A stretch of 64,000 nucleotides of DNA. Source: Amphibalanus amphitrite. Lineage: Eukaryota > Arthropoda > Thecostraca > Balanomorpha > Balanidae. A program made the position numbers and the translations under genes. Shown one piece after another: positions 35,801 to 44,970 of this stretch (positions are counted from its first letter, which is position 1; every line of letters starts with the position of its first letter). Under the pieces are notes generated by a model that worked only from the letters and a program-made list of their open reading frames with translations, was not told where the DNA came from and made no database searches. Location: NCBI RefSeq assembly GCF_019059575.1, contig NW_024881540.1, positions 186,001 to 250,000 on the forward strand. Reading direction: 5' to 3'.

Positions 35801-37507
35801 CAGTCGCAAAAGCCATGACAATGTGCAATGCATTCAGCATGGTGTTACCTGTAAACCCACGGCAATTTTGAAAACATTTACATTTACGCCCAGAAACGTT
35901 GGCAACCTTGATCTGCACGTCATATTTGATTAGCTCATTATGACGTGAGAAAAACTGCGCTCCGTCGGATGTAATTCGAGCCCACCGTGAGCCTCGCGTC
36001 TCCAGCTGACTGCCCTTATTGACGTAACGAGCTTAAACTAGCTTTTTGTTAGCCAGATGGCGCGCTTATTAACATTTCCTGCACAGAGTCTCCTAGCACC
36101 AAGCAATGATGTATGAGATGAGAGATTTAACCTCACCCACTAACAAACTACGAGGAGTTAAATTAGTTTGGTGCGCAGATGACAGGACCGACCTTTGTTT
36201 TAGAGAGTCATTCCAAGACACTTGCTATATTTAAATTACTGATAAATCGAAGACGACCCATGACGGGCGCCCAGTGAAACTTGCCGTTGTTCCATGCATG
36301 TTACCTACCGTGCTGAAACTTTTATCATTAATTTTCTTCAATAATGTATAAGAATCAGTTGGGCATGTAAATGATAACGCCTACAATATCAGTAACAACC
36401 AGAATCGCCAAAGAACCTCTCGGCTCATCCAAACGAGCGAGTATGCACCGGCAGCTCACCGGGCAGATGGCTGCCGACGTGGTAGATTTTGTGGGTGTAC
36501 TGTCCGTTGCCGCCGGGCCCGTCCTGGTACGGCTCGTTGACGAGGATCTCCACGCCGCTGCCCTCGCCGTGAGTCTCATCCCGACTCTTTTTCTGTAACA
36601 AAGTACGCCGTAGATTGTCGGATCGGGAGATTATGACGCACGTAACGGTATGTGAAGACTGGTTCTGAGATCATTCAAAGGTTACAATTATGGTGGTAAG
36701 GTATCAGTATCAGACATGTCTTATCATTGACGAAAAAATGTAGCCAAGCAGATATCATTTTCTTTATCGTGAAGCACTGGCCCAATCACGGCTCAGCCAC
36801 AGTAATACGTACCATAAAACGTTACGAGATGGTGACCAAGATAGCATGACTAATGAAAGCCTGCCTTCAGTAATGGAACCATGTAGTCATTGTGCAATGG
36901 AAACCCTCACTTTTCAGTCAAACGTATCCACTGACTGTTCTTCCCACCCACGGAAAAAGCATAGCGTCTTTCTCAAAGATAACAAGATGGTGTGCATTGT
37001 GTCGCATGTGACGAGTGTGCGTTAAATATGTAAAGGAGCAGCCGAGATGGTGAGAATCGCCGGTCTTTAAGAAATTAAAATACCAAACAAAAACGAATCC
37101 TTGAGCCTAGCCTGGACAAACAGTGTTTGTGCGTATGTGTTTGGAGGGACCAAACTGCTTGGGCGCTAAATAATATTTTAAGTGAGCAGAATTATCGCAC
37201 TTCAGTAATGTTTTGCCAACGATTACGGAGCGTGCTAGAAGGCAATTTACTAATCACTCGGTCACCCCGTAACCAGAGGTTATGATAGATAAAATCATAG
37301 AAATAAAGATGCAACACTGATACGATGAAGGATGGGACAGATGATGATGATGATGATGAATTGGGGTTTTTGGGCGCCCGGACTACAGTGGTCATCGGCG
37401 CCCAAGGATGGGACAGATTCGGTACTCACCGCTATCATGTAAAGCTGTGCAATCCTGTACTCCTCGACCGTCAGCGGCAGTGGTATTCTGTACTCCTTGA
37501 CTAGCAT
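14823..37507 (-). CDS. PITPNM: Membrane-associated phosphatidylinositol transfer protein (rdgB/PITPNM), 23 coding exons
   Basis: Exons: 37507-37430, 36592-36460, 35721-35518, 35325-35186, 34929-34812, 34454-34185, 33814-33701, 31470-31390, 31002-30865, 30570-30408, 30164-29926, 29354-29181, 22540-22381, 21987-21878, 21087-20920, 20698-20397, 20017-19778, 19554-19406, 19202-19053, 18600-18420, 17003-16865, 16344-16224, 14964-14823. They sum to 3714 nt, 1237 aa, all in phase; human PITPNM1 is close in length. The N terminus ([17 protein letters not shown]) opens the PITP domain (about 1-260), which exchanges PI and phosphatidic acid. EFFDCE (347-352) after an acidic tract is a FFAT motif, expected to bind VAP on the ER. 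A DDHD region spans about 670-870 ([21 protein letters not shown]). LNS2 (about 990-1190) includes [15 protein letters not shown]. The family replenishes plasma-membrane PI during phospholipase C signalling. Exon 17 acceptor and the last exon are the least certain. Confidence 0.93.
15220..15472 (-). other. Possible alternative last exon of the PITPNM gene
   Basis: A GC-rich block lies between coding exons 22 and 23. On the minus strand an acceptor (GCCCGCAG) precedes 15472. Joining exon 22 to it in phase opens [15 protein letters not shown] and continues as a proline- and alanine-rich frame, then a hydrophobic tail, to a stop near 15220. I see no good donor that would let it be an internal cassette in the same phase. 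It may be an alternative C terminus, or just GC-rich intron sequence. The main model skips it for 14964-14823. Confidence 0.25.
16770..16810. repeat. Short dispersed repeat, copy 1
   Basis: GATTTTAGGGCGCCCGGACT followed by CAGTGAGATACTCGGCGCCC. Closely similar segments occur at 19621-19660 and 37361-37403. Three copies in one gene region point to a short interspersed family. Too little is present to classify it. Confidence 0.6.
19621..19660. repeat. Short dispersed repeat, copy 2
   Basis: Same family as 16770-16810: the core GCGCCCGGACTTCA is kept, followed by GTCATCGGTGACC. It lies in the intron between PITPNM exons 17 and 18. Confidence 0.55.
21209..21713 (+). mobile_element. 505-bp TTAA MITE, copy A
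   Basis: Starts TTAA-AGGGACTATCCCACC and ends with the inverted complement plus TTAA. The copy at 57991-58495 is the same length, in the opposite orientation and nearly identical inside. TTAA on both sides suggests piggyBac-type mobilisation. It lies in the PITPNM intron between exons 14 and 15. No coding potential is credible. Confidence 0.8.
22262..22400 (-). repeat. 39-bp tandem repeat spanning the exon 13 splice donor of the PITPNM gene
   Basis: Units start at 22262, 22301, 22340 and 22379 (plus coordinates), the last one partial. On the minus strand each unit reads CCCTCGGGCTGCAG then GTGGGTAGTC, so each carries a copy of the exon end and its donor. The predicted exon uses the first donor met (exon ends at 22381). 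A unit is 13 codons with no stop in the coding frame ([13 protein letters not shown]), so using a later donor would add multiples of 13 residues. Confidence 0.85.
23421..23905 (+). mobile_element. TTAA MITE, subfamily 2, copy C (485 bp)
   Basis: Ends are TTAA-AGGGACCCTCCCACC and the inverted complement plus TTAA. It shares the phrase GGCTATCTCAACTCAAA near one end with the 505-bp subfamily. A sister copy lies at 40947-41421. It is located in the large intron between PITPNM exons 12 and 13. Confidence 0.8.
24349..24448 (-). repeat. 74-bp tandem repeat of the exon 12 splice donor, left part
   Basis: This is part of a 74-bp array whose right part is at 28974-29205; the two were separated by the foldback insertion. 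A unit marker (TGAGTTTGTC) is at 24405 here and at 29011, 29085 and 29159 on the right. Removing 24449-28973 plus one copy of the 7-bp target duplication restores the 74-bp spacing exactly. On the minus strand each unit contains GACACAGAGTACG then GTGAGTAGC, the end of exon 12 with its donor. Confidence 0.85.
24597..26459 (+). repeat. Forward arm: tandem array of a ~135-144-bp unit
   Basis: Units run from CTCACAGAGCCTTCTCAGC through CATGGTCTCTAGGGT, TTACCGTTCTCGAGATAG and ACCGGGCCATCCCGATTTGG. Most are 135 bp; some gain 9 bp by repeating CTCACAG or CTTCTCAG. Because the common lengths are multiples of three, frames stay open for several units on both strands. I take these frames as by-products. 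Within the array a 545-bp block is duplicated in tandem (marker ATCCTTCTCAG at 25311 and 25856). Confidence 0.9.
25257..26346 (+). repeat. 545-bp direct duplication within the forward arm
   Basis: The higher-order block of about four units, including the variants CAGATCCTTCTCAGTTCTCAG and TTAACCGTTCTCGAGACAG, is repeated almost unchanged with a 545-bp shift. This points to a recent unequal exchange or replication slip in this arm. The opposite arm has a single such block near 28050-28190. Confidence 0.8.
26588..26760. repeat. GCCGACGTCGG palindromic repeat block, left
   Basis: Begins CCAGTAAACATGCCGACGTC and runs through many GCCGACGTCGG-like palindromes. The same start occurs at 27412 and (with CCCAATAAACATG) at 27486, and the inverted form GGCATGTTTACTGGG closes the right block at about 27706-27719. 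It is probably a small repeat family with its own palindromic ends, lying in the centre of the foldback element. Confidence 0.7.
26761..27319. other. Central single-copy part of the foldback element
   Basis: This stretch lies between the two palindromic blocks. It includes a GC-rich segment (26865-27030) and a segment with inverted CAGGGCC-type words. I recognise no gene, transposase or known repeat in it. Confidence 0.4.
27320..27719 (+). mobile_element. tRNA-like SINE pieces joined to palindromic repeat, right
   Basis: At 27322-27396 there is a box A (TGGTGTAGTGG) and a box B (GGTTCGAAGCC) with a good T arm (ATGGG/CCCAT), but the anticodon arm does not fold, so this is a tRNA-derived SINE head and not a tRNA gene. 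A second T-arm-like part (GGGGGCTCGAATCCC, about 27439-27453) follows. Both are followed by a shared tail (TTGGCGYGTTGTCCCARTAA) leading into ACATGCCGACGTCGGC. The rest is GCCGACGTCGG-type palindromes up to the start of the reverse arm. Confidence 0.65.
27720..28850 (-). repeat. Reverse arm: tandem array of the ~135-bp unit
   Basis: The same unit as in 24597-26459 but in the opposite orientation, about eight copies, ending in the near-perfect terminal inverted repeat. Open frames run through it on both strands (28170-28826 plus, 28283-28774 minus). I attribute this to the unit length being a multiple of three. Confidence 0.9.
28974..29205 (-). repeat. 74-bp tandem repeat of the exon 12 splice donor, right part
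   Basis: Three units with markers at 29011, 29085 and 29159 abut the true exon 12 end at 29181. Each contains the exon-end/donor sequence GAGTACG-GTGAGT on the minus strand. In the coding frame the first donor is followed by TAG three bases into the intron, so use of a downstream copy would add a premature stop. 74 bp is not a multiple of three. Confidence 0.85.
31471..33700. other. PITPNM intron 7, nothing recognised
   Basis: This 2.2-kb intron has no bounded transposon or exon that I can support. A short (ATTTC)n-like run lies near 32858-32872. Confidence 0.4.
37341..37403. repeat. GAT microsatellite followed by dispersed repeat copy 3
   Basis: (GAT)n at 37341-37359 is followed by TTTTTGGGCGCCCGGACT and GTGGTCATCGGCGCCC (37361-37403), the third copy of the short family also seen at 16770 and 19621. 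It lies in the first intron of the PITPNM gene, close to exon 1. Confidence 0.65.
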
Positions 37508-37790
37508 GGTGGCCGGTTAGCGGAGCCACCGGGGGAGCGCACACCTCCGGCCGCTGCTGGCGGCAGACAGACGGACGGAGCGGTCACCAGCGCGGCAGGG
37601 CACAGACACCAGTCACGCGACGGGCGGAGCCGGCAGAAGCACCGCGGCGGCGGCCGTAACGCTGCGCACGCAGCCCTGTCGCCCGACACCTGACACCTGA
37701 CCGCCCCGGGCGGTGTCAGACGCGACAGGTCGACCGGGCGCGCCCTGACAGACCACGGGGACACACTATCGTCTGAGCCGGTACGCGGTG
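37508..37790 (-). promoter_or_regulatory. GC-rich 5' UTR/promoter region of the PITPNM gene
   Basis: Strong GC and CpG enrichment immediately upstream of the start codon, falling off by about 37790. This is the usual setting of a 5' UTR or CpG-rich promoter. No TATA box or clear initiator can be assigned. A separate first exon further upstream (near 43.9 kb) is an alternative. Confidence 0.45.
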
Positions 37791-37930
37791 ACTCGTAATA
37801 TTATCGGCAGTACAGATAGGATCTCGCACATATGAAATGTCACACACTTGGGATTAGGCATCCTTGTGCCTATCAGTACAGAGATAAAATAGGTATGAAT
37901 CAAGTAGCAGGCATGCGATGGATTTAAGAT

Positions 37931-39274
37931 AGGGTAGTGTGGGGTAATTTGAACATATTTTTACGTCTTCTCCGTTGTACCAAATTCCAGTTCAACCCTG
38001 GATGAAGAAAAACTGCTTCAGTAGCGCAAGTGTCACTTGCTTTCACCATGCAAGTCTCATTTTTGGACGAGCCGAGCATACCTTGAATAGCATAGCCTCA
38101 CTTTTCCACCAAGTCACGGTGTGTTCAAATTGCCCCACCGTGGGGTAATTTGAACATACTGCCTTTACCTGTCATAAAAACGATAGTCTCGCCAGCACCG
38201 ATGTTGTTTGACCCATAAACAAATAGGCAGAACAATTCTAAACATACCTTCACTTGAAAAATCAACACAACAGCAAAAATAACAGTTGCAGAGTATCTAT
38301 ATCTGCACGCTGCACACCGGTCAGTTGACAGAATTCGCCCCTCTTCAATTAACAGAACGTCTATCATTTTTGTTCGATAAAAACTCTCCCAACCGTACTA
38401 CATCTGTTAAAGTGGTGCCAATCGAAACCTGGACATTTGGAGTTCTGATTTTGTCCAATGTCCAATTCGGAATTGGTTGGGCAAAGGTAGCAGGCTGGAC
38501 AGCATTGGACGATGGCTTGCTACACTTCAGCGCTTTTTATAAAGTAATCGTGCATATAGCATTGATTGGCGAATGGAAAGCTTGTTAAGCTCTCAATATA
38601 ATGAACACTTTTCGGCTGGTAGAATTACATGATAAGCAATATAAATGACAGTTTTGAGTGTTGATAGCTGCATAATTTTCGAACATATTTGGACAAATTT
38701 GACTTTAACATTTTTGGACGGAAAATCAACAAAAATGCCGGACATTAGACGGATATTAGACGTAAATTTTCTAAAAGTGGCATCACTTATCTGCTACTGC
38801 CTTGGATCGAAAATATTGGCAAAAAAAAAAACTGGGAGCGTTGTTTTTTCGGAGCTATCCCTGTCTTCATTCAAATTCTCACACTATGTTCAAATTACCC
38901 CACGCTAAAAGTTATTTTGCCATTTTAAAAAACAGGGTTCAAAAGCAAATTTCTTGGATTGACGGCACTGATTAGGTCATTATACAACAAAAGCCGTTGC
39001 GTATTAGGCGCTAGCAATGCAAGATTTTGCGCTGCAATGAAGTTGCAATGACGTGTTGTTAGGCGTTTTTCCTTGCGAAATTGATTTTTTACACTGTGCG
39101 TCAACATCTTCATTCCCTGAAACTTAAAACCCCGTTCATATGATAGCCCTTTTAGTTACGATAATTTCTCTCATTGGTCTTATGGTCATGCCACTTATGG
39201 ATTTTCCGTAATTTTCTGTTATTCACACTATGTTCAAATTGCCCCACATGTTCAAATTACCCCACCCTACCCTA
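37931..39274. mobile_element. Non-autonomous element with repeated GGGGTAATTTGAACA ends
   Basis: Left end AGGGTAGTGTGGGGTAATTT (37931) and right end in inverted orientation (to about 39272). The motif GGGGTAATTTGAACA or its complement recurs inside at about 38121-38158, 38885-38905 and 39225-39247. The frame 38286-38588 has no family I know. A target duplication is not clear. Confidence 0.6.
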
Positions 39275-39935
39275 ATGAATACTAGTTGCGCAAAGAAATG
39301 GAAGTCGGAGAACGTAACTACATATAAAAAGCATAATATGTAGGTATATAATACAGTCCCCGTTCTGTGGGATTCGGTGTCGCTCCGTCAGAGCGGCAGA
39401 CCACCCGTCCGACCGGCTTCTAATCCGATTTCGGCTCGGGGCCCACGAAGCCGAAGGGCGGTATCGATCTGCGAAGCACCTCCTCTGTGCCTGTCCAGTG
39501 TCCATCACAGCAGTGTAGATCATAGTGTAGGGGCGAGGGTCATATAGCGGTATACAGCAGACGTATTGGTATCAATTACATGAACTGCCATGTTACGCTG
39601 GAGTAACTCGTTTATACCTACCATACAGTAGGTACTTCATCTTATCTATGTTGTTGGGTATTTACGATAAATTTAGATGACTTCGTTAGAGTCATAATCA
39701 TAGTATCATCTGGTCAACCTTCCTATCCTACATAAATTCGTAGTCAAAACTGCGTGGCGATTAGAATTGCAACGGCTTTTGGGTCAGACTTTGAAGGAGT
39801 TAACAACTTTTTCGATCGAAATAGCGCAAAGCTGGGCATACCATTCAAATTTTCGGAACGTCCGCTATTCACGCTGAAATAATAATAAGACTGCTTTTTA
39901 CGGAGCGAGCGAAGCGAGCGTAGTCTTTCCTTAGA

Positions 39936-40950
39936 TTAACCCTATTCCTGGCGGGGGGGGGCCTCAGGAGCCCCCCCCCCCGAGGTTTTTTGGTTATATC
40001 TCCCAAACGCTTTGAGCTAGGAAGCTCAAATTTTCTGACTTTTTCTAAAAGGCTTTTACGCAACATTTCTGAAAATTTTGAGTTGATCTGACCTCAGGTC
40101 AGGTCACCAGAGGGCAGAGGCGGTTTGGTGACCCTACCTCAGAAAAGTTTGCAATCACGCCAGAGCTAGAGTTTTTGACCGATCAATTTCTTCTCTTCAG
40201 GCTTTAGTGAGGGTACCAGTATGTGCAATTTGTATATCTCAGAATTTTCATATCTGTGACCTGAGGTCAGGCCAGACTCGTGACCTTTACATTGCAAGCC
40301 TATGGGAAAATATTGAAACGCCTCCTGCTTCGTGTAAACGAGACAAAACCACCCAGTTCTTTCAGTATTATGGAAGATTATCTCATCGGTGATGATCCTG
40401 GTGCCGCTAATTGACAGGGGCACCGGCAAAGGTCATCTGAGGTCATGTGACGTCATAAATCGTTTTTCTGTCAATAAATCACGACATGATGGTGCTAAAG
40501 ACTTGTAAGTGGTACCAAACTGCTCGCCTGGTCAAGGCGCGTCGTTTGGTATGCAGCATGACCATACCCCACAACCTCATTGATGAATGACCTGACCTTG
40601 ACCTCAGGTCAAATTTTAAATTGACCTGTGAAGGTCATCACATACTTATTTCGCATCGCCTCGGCGAGAGCAACAAAAAATGTATTGGTTTTATGTCTCT
40701 ATGTTTCTTAGTTTAAAAGTTATATAGGTAACTAATTCCAAAACATTTTATCGTTGATGACCACTGGTGACCTCAATATTGACCTGACCTGAAAATGTTT
40801 TATGTAAAAGTTGTAGATCTTTAAACGACCTATCAAACACCGTTCGCCGTTTGTCGCTGCGATGTGTAGTTTTTGAGATCTGAAGGGGGGGGCCGAATCG
40901 GCCCCCCGCCAGTTTCTTGTCCCGGCGGAGCCCGCCAGGAATAGGGTTAA
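39936..40950. mobile_element. TTAA-flanked AGGTCA-rich element with perfect 16-bp TIRs
   Basis: TTAA at 39936-39939 and 40947-40950. Inverted ends are CCCTATTCCTGGCGGG and its exact complement. G and C runs lie next to the left end. AGGTCA/TGACCT words cluster at 40090-40110, 40255-40290, 40435-40450, 40588-40635 and 40768-40790. Same architecture as 2723-3747 and 44069-44970. The right TTAA is shared with the next MITE, which therefore inserted at this boundary. Confidence 0.8.
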
Positions 40951-41421
40951 AGGGACCCTCCCACCTTCAAAAAAGTTAATGAATTGGCATGAAAGTGATG
41001 TCGCTCGGTTCAGAAAGAGCAAAAACGAATATCTACCAAATTTCATCGAAAAATATTCACCGGTTTTCAAGATATTAGACTTTTACTTTTGTTTACTTTT
41101 TGGGATCTCCGCTGTTCCTAGCGACTTTATTTGAAAGTGCGGCATTTGTTGCGCGCAAAGCAGCATATACCGCCGCGTGCTACAAAACGTTTTAGTCAAA
41201 CATTTAACGGACGTTCGAAAGCCTGATGACGTCATCATATTCCCGTAATGGTTAAGAGATAGGGACCACGCTGGTCCCACCCTGCAAGTAAAGGGAAGAA
41301 ATTTCTTGAACACCATAAAGCTGCGAGGGTTGCGACCAGGATAAATGGTGGTTTCTGAGCCTGGCCGCAGACTTGGCTATCTCAACTCAAAACTAATGTT
41401 AAGGTGGGAGGGTCCCTTTAA
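40947..41421 (+). mobile_element. TTAA MITE, subfamily 2, copy D (475 bp)
   Basis: Same ends and most of the interior of 23421-23905. It starts at the TTAA that closes the preceding element, so the two abut. Confidence 0.8.
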
Positions 41422-41438
41422 CGGAAATTTCTGAGTAT

Positions 41439-41467
41439 GAGCGGCCGGCCGGCCGGCCGGCCGGCCG
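41439..41467. repeat. GGCC simple repeat
   Basis: (GGCC)n, about seven units, immediately after MITE copy D. Confidence 0.9.
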
Positions 41468-41751
41468 TGCGGACGCTTTTGCGAGGCTTATATCTCAGCA
41501 ACCACTTGACCGATTTACACGGGGTAATTTTTGTAGGGTAGCTTCATTCCTTCTACCAAGTATTGGACTATTCCCGATGCATGCGGGTGACCCCATATGC
41601 ACGGCCACGCGCAAAACGAAGAGGTGTCAGTTTTATAATTGTTGCAATATCTCGGTAACTACTCGGGCGATTGCGCTGAAAGTTGGCATGTAGGTAGGCA
41701 CCCACTAGGCACTGCATATCCATGTGCCAGAGTTGGGGTGCTGCTGCACGT

Positions 41752-41995
41752 GCGCACGTGCAGGGGTCGTTTCCAGATCTCGAGAACGGCTGGACCGATG
41801 GCGCTCAAATTTGGTACACGGTTAGGGACCAGTTAGTAGGGTGCCGTGCACAAGTCAGTTGGGACCCATTCTTCACGTGCGCACGTGCAGGGTGCCGCTT
41901 CCAGATCTCGAGAACGGCTGGGCCGATTGTGCTCAAATTTGGCACATCGCTAGAGACCGGTTAGTAGGGTGCCGTGCACAAGTCAGTTGGAGGTA
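41752..41995 (+). repeat. 128-bp tandem repeat, two copies
   Basis: The phrase CCAGATCTCGAGAACGGCTG starts at 41773 and again at 41901. Units also share GTGCGCACGTGCAGG and TTAGTAGGGTGCCGTGCAC. A weaker related segment precedes it (about 41645-41700). AGGTCA-type sequence resumes further right (42270-42300, 42600-42625), so this may lie in a longer decayed element. Confidence 0.7.
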
Positions 41996-42639
41996 CCCCC
42001 TCGAAATTTCGCACGTGCAAGGCTCACCCTCTCGCTCGCTCCGTTAGTCGCCCCAAAAGGCGCTATACTGGTTTATATTGGAGCAAAATCACCTGGTGGT
42101 ATTACCAATTGTTCACACTTCACCTTGGTCCTTGGTGGAACGTCGGGAGGGAGATCAAAATGGCAACGATCTAATTTTACGAATGCACAGAAAACCACGG
42201 CACGTATCACCGCGAAAATGGGCTAAGCTTGTAACACATCCATTTTAGATACACTGTAGAAAGTTTGACCGCAGTTGACCTAGGGTTAGATCATAAGGTC
42301 AAGTTACGGGACCCTACATTACATCTAAAAAATTGCGATCGTGTCGACCCTAGAGCTTATTTCCTACAACATTAAAACTAGCTGAGGCTAAATAAAAGTA
42401 CAAGTGCCAGCAACTCGTATATCTCGGATTTCGTACATCTGTGACCAGGGATACGGCTCAATTCACCTCATCATTGTAAAATAATATATAAGTAAAGGAA
42501 AACCTTTCACTTTCGACAAGTGAGCGAATACCTCTTCATATTTTCAGTCAGGACATATCAGCCTATATGTAATGGCTGATATGTAGCTGACGCCCAGCAG
42601 TCACTCGAAAGGTCATAGTAGGCCAGGTAACGTCGACAG

Positions 42640-43790
42640 CGTTTTTTTTTTTTTACAATAACATGACAGAAGCATGCGAGGGCGATGAATCACCTGTGAT
42701 ATGTTCAAAAGACCAAAGTTTTCACATACCTATACGGGAAAGACATACGTAACGTATACGGAAAGTTAAGTGTGCTATAAATGACTGCGATGCGCGCCGC
42801 CGTTTTTTATGTCGGTGAACAACTGGAGGAGCTTTATTGTGGGACAGTAACGGACGTAAACACCCCCCCCCCCCTACACGGCGCGTGATATGCTTCGCGA
42901 CAGATAAGGCTTAAAATCCTGCGCTGAGCAGGCACAGCTATTTAAATGTCAGTAGCACGGACTTTTGCTTTGTGTTTGTTATGCTTAGACCTATGCAGTA
43001 ATGCAGTATGCATTCCGTGTCCTATGTACATAGGTAGAGGTGTGTGGCTTTAGACAGATATGTGTATACGAAAACACATGATCCGTAGGTATATCATATC
43101 CATCTTGATCTGTATCTCATACGGTATCAACAGCCCAATGGTTGATACCACTACCTATGTTCAATGTTCATATTATTTTATGTAATGGTAAAATGACTTT
43201 CATTTTCTGTAAATGAATGATTAGCTAAAAACACTAATAACTGGTAAGAACACTAACAATGATGATTGACAAAGTCGCACAGTCGGAACGGAAGACTGCA
43301 ATACCTACGCGCGGAACTTACGGCACGATTGATTTTTAACGCCACAGCCGCGATGGCGGAGGCCTTCACCGACGTAAACAATGCCACACGGGCCTCCATG
43401 GAATCTTGCACTGCATAGTTTCGGATCTAGTCATTTCAAATAGTTTAGAGTGTTATACTGGAGCAAACGCCGGAGTTGTATCAAATCGTGCATCCATGCC
43501 AATATGCAATTCCCCCGTTACTGAATCACTCATATAGCAGCTAAACTCCGCATCTTTGCAAAATTTTAAAATGTTCCAGTTAAAAAACAAAACATTGGTA
43601 TGAAACAAATATCAAACATCATTCAAATCGATCGATATCATTTTATACCTAGCCAAATATGGTGTTCACTGTTTGTTGACATACCTACTAATTACAATAA
43701 ATTTCATACCGGTAATTCCTCAACGAATATCGTCCGCATATGAAGCATAATACAAAGATGTGTGTGGAATCAAACACCACAGCAGTCCTC
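42640..43790. other. Intergenic, nothing recognised
   Basis: AT-rich DNA with a T run at 42642-42652 and a C run at 42862-42872. I see no conserved exon or bounded element. Confidence 0.4.
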
Positions 43791-43792
43791 AC

Positions 43793-44000
43793 CTGAATTC
43801 ACTGCCGAGTCCAGTCCGGTGGTCGGGCTGCAGAGGTCGGCTCGGTGCGCGCGCTCGACGGACGGCCCCGGCCGGATCGGAGGCCCGGCGACGATCAATG
43901 ATGGCCGGCGGCCAGAGGCGCGTGCGCCGCCACCGTCAGCCGCGTCCCGACCGACTGGCCCCGGCGCTCCCCCGGCCCGGCCGCGGCCATCGCTGACAAA
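43793..44000 (-). other. Possible untranslated first exon of the PITPNM gene
   Basis: A very GC-rich island between the PITPNM start (37507) and the DNAJC11 end (49873). On the minus strand it ends in a strong donor, GAATTCAG then GTGAGGAC, at 43793/43792. The only minus-strand ATG frame is about 31 codons and stops within the island, so it would be non-coding or carry a short upstream ORF. It could equally belong to another transcript. Confidence 0.3.
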
Positions 44001-44068
44001 AACACGTGTTGATCGTCAGCAACACCGTTCCAACACCTCAGGAAATCAAAGATAAGTCAGCATAACTG

Positions 44069-44970
44069 TTAACCTTCGCCGGCACAGACCATTTCGCGTC
44101 CTCCGACGGCACAAGGGGGGGGGGTGTTGGTACGACCCCCCCCCCCCTCGCGTTTCGCCCCTGATCGAGCTAGAGCTTCGCGGGAAAAAAATGAGCGTGT
44201 TGCCCGTCACGAAACGAAGCCGATGATACCCAATTTTAAGGTCCTAGGTCATCGGTTGACCTTGCAGGTCAGGTCAATGACCCAAAAGTCGGGAAAATCG
44301 GGGCCTGTTAGAACGTCGTAAAGTGTGATTGCCATGGGGTTTTTCGGGATGCTGATCACGAATATCATATAAGTTTTGATCAGAGATGATGTCGTTAAGC
44401 ATTTAGACCCGGTCGGGTCAGGTCAGGTCAACAGGTAGGGGTCGTAACGGGTATTCGTAGTACCCATCATCCGCCTCTGACAGCTTTATAACGTGTTACG
44501 AAGGCACCAAAACTACTTCGTAAATGTTCAAATGGTTGCTAAATTCGAATTCAGCTCCAAAAACTAGCCTAGAAACATGTAAAACTCGAAAAAGTGAACC
44601 GAGGTCACCAAAGGTCAATGACCTGACCTGACCTTCAGGTGACCTTGACACCCACCCTAATGCATGGGAGCAACATCAAATCACATGTTTGAACGTTTGA
44701 AACCACGAAAAGCTTGCAAACGCGCGGCTAATGCGAGCCGACATACGCCGAATCGCGATTCCGGCCAAACATGGTCTCGGAAAAGAGGTCACAGGTCAAA
44801 GGTCATTTGGGTCAGGGTCATGTAATTTTAAGGGTAGGTGTAAAATTGATCAATGCGAAGGTACTGAAAGTTTCGTCGCGATCGGCCGCTTTTTACGCGA
44901 GTTATTCCGTTCGTGAAAAACCTTAGGGGGGTTGCATCAACCCCCCCCCCCCTGTGCCGGCGAGGGTTAA
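44069..44970. mobile_element. TTAA-flanked AGGTCA-rich element
   Basis: TTAA at 44069-44072 and 44967-44970. Ends are CCTTCGCCGGCACAG and, inverted, CTGTGCCGGCGAGGG. G and C runs lie near both ends (44117-44148, 44940-44952). AGGTCA words cluster at 44245-44280, 44413-44432, 44600-44650 and 44785-44820. The right terminal half resembles 46020-46300 in inverse orientation. Confidence 0.8.
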
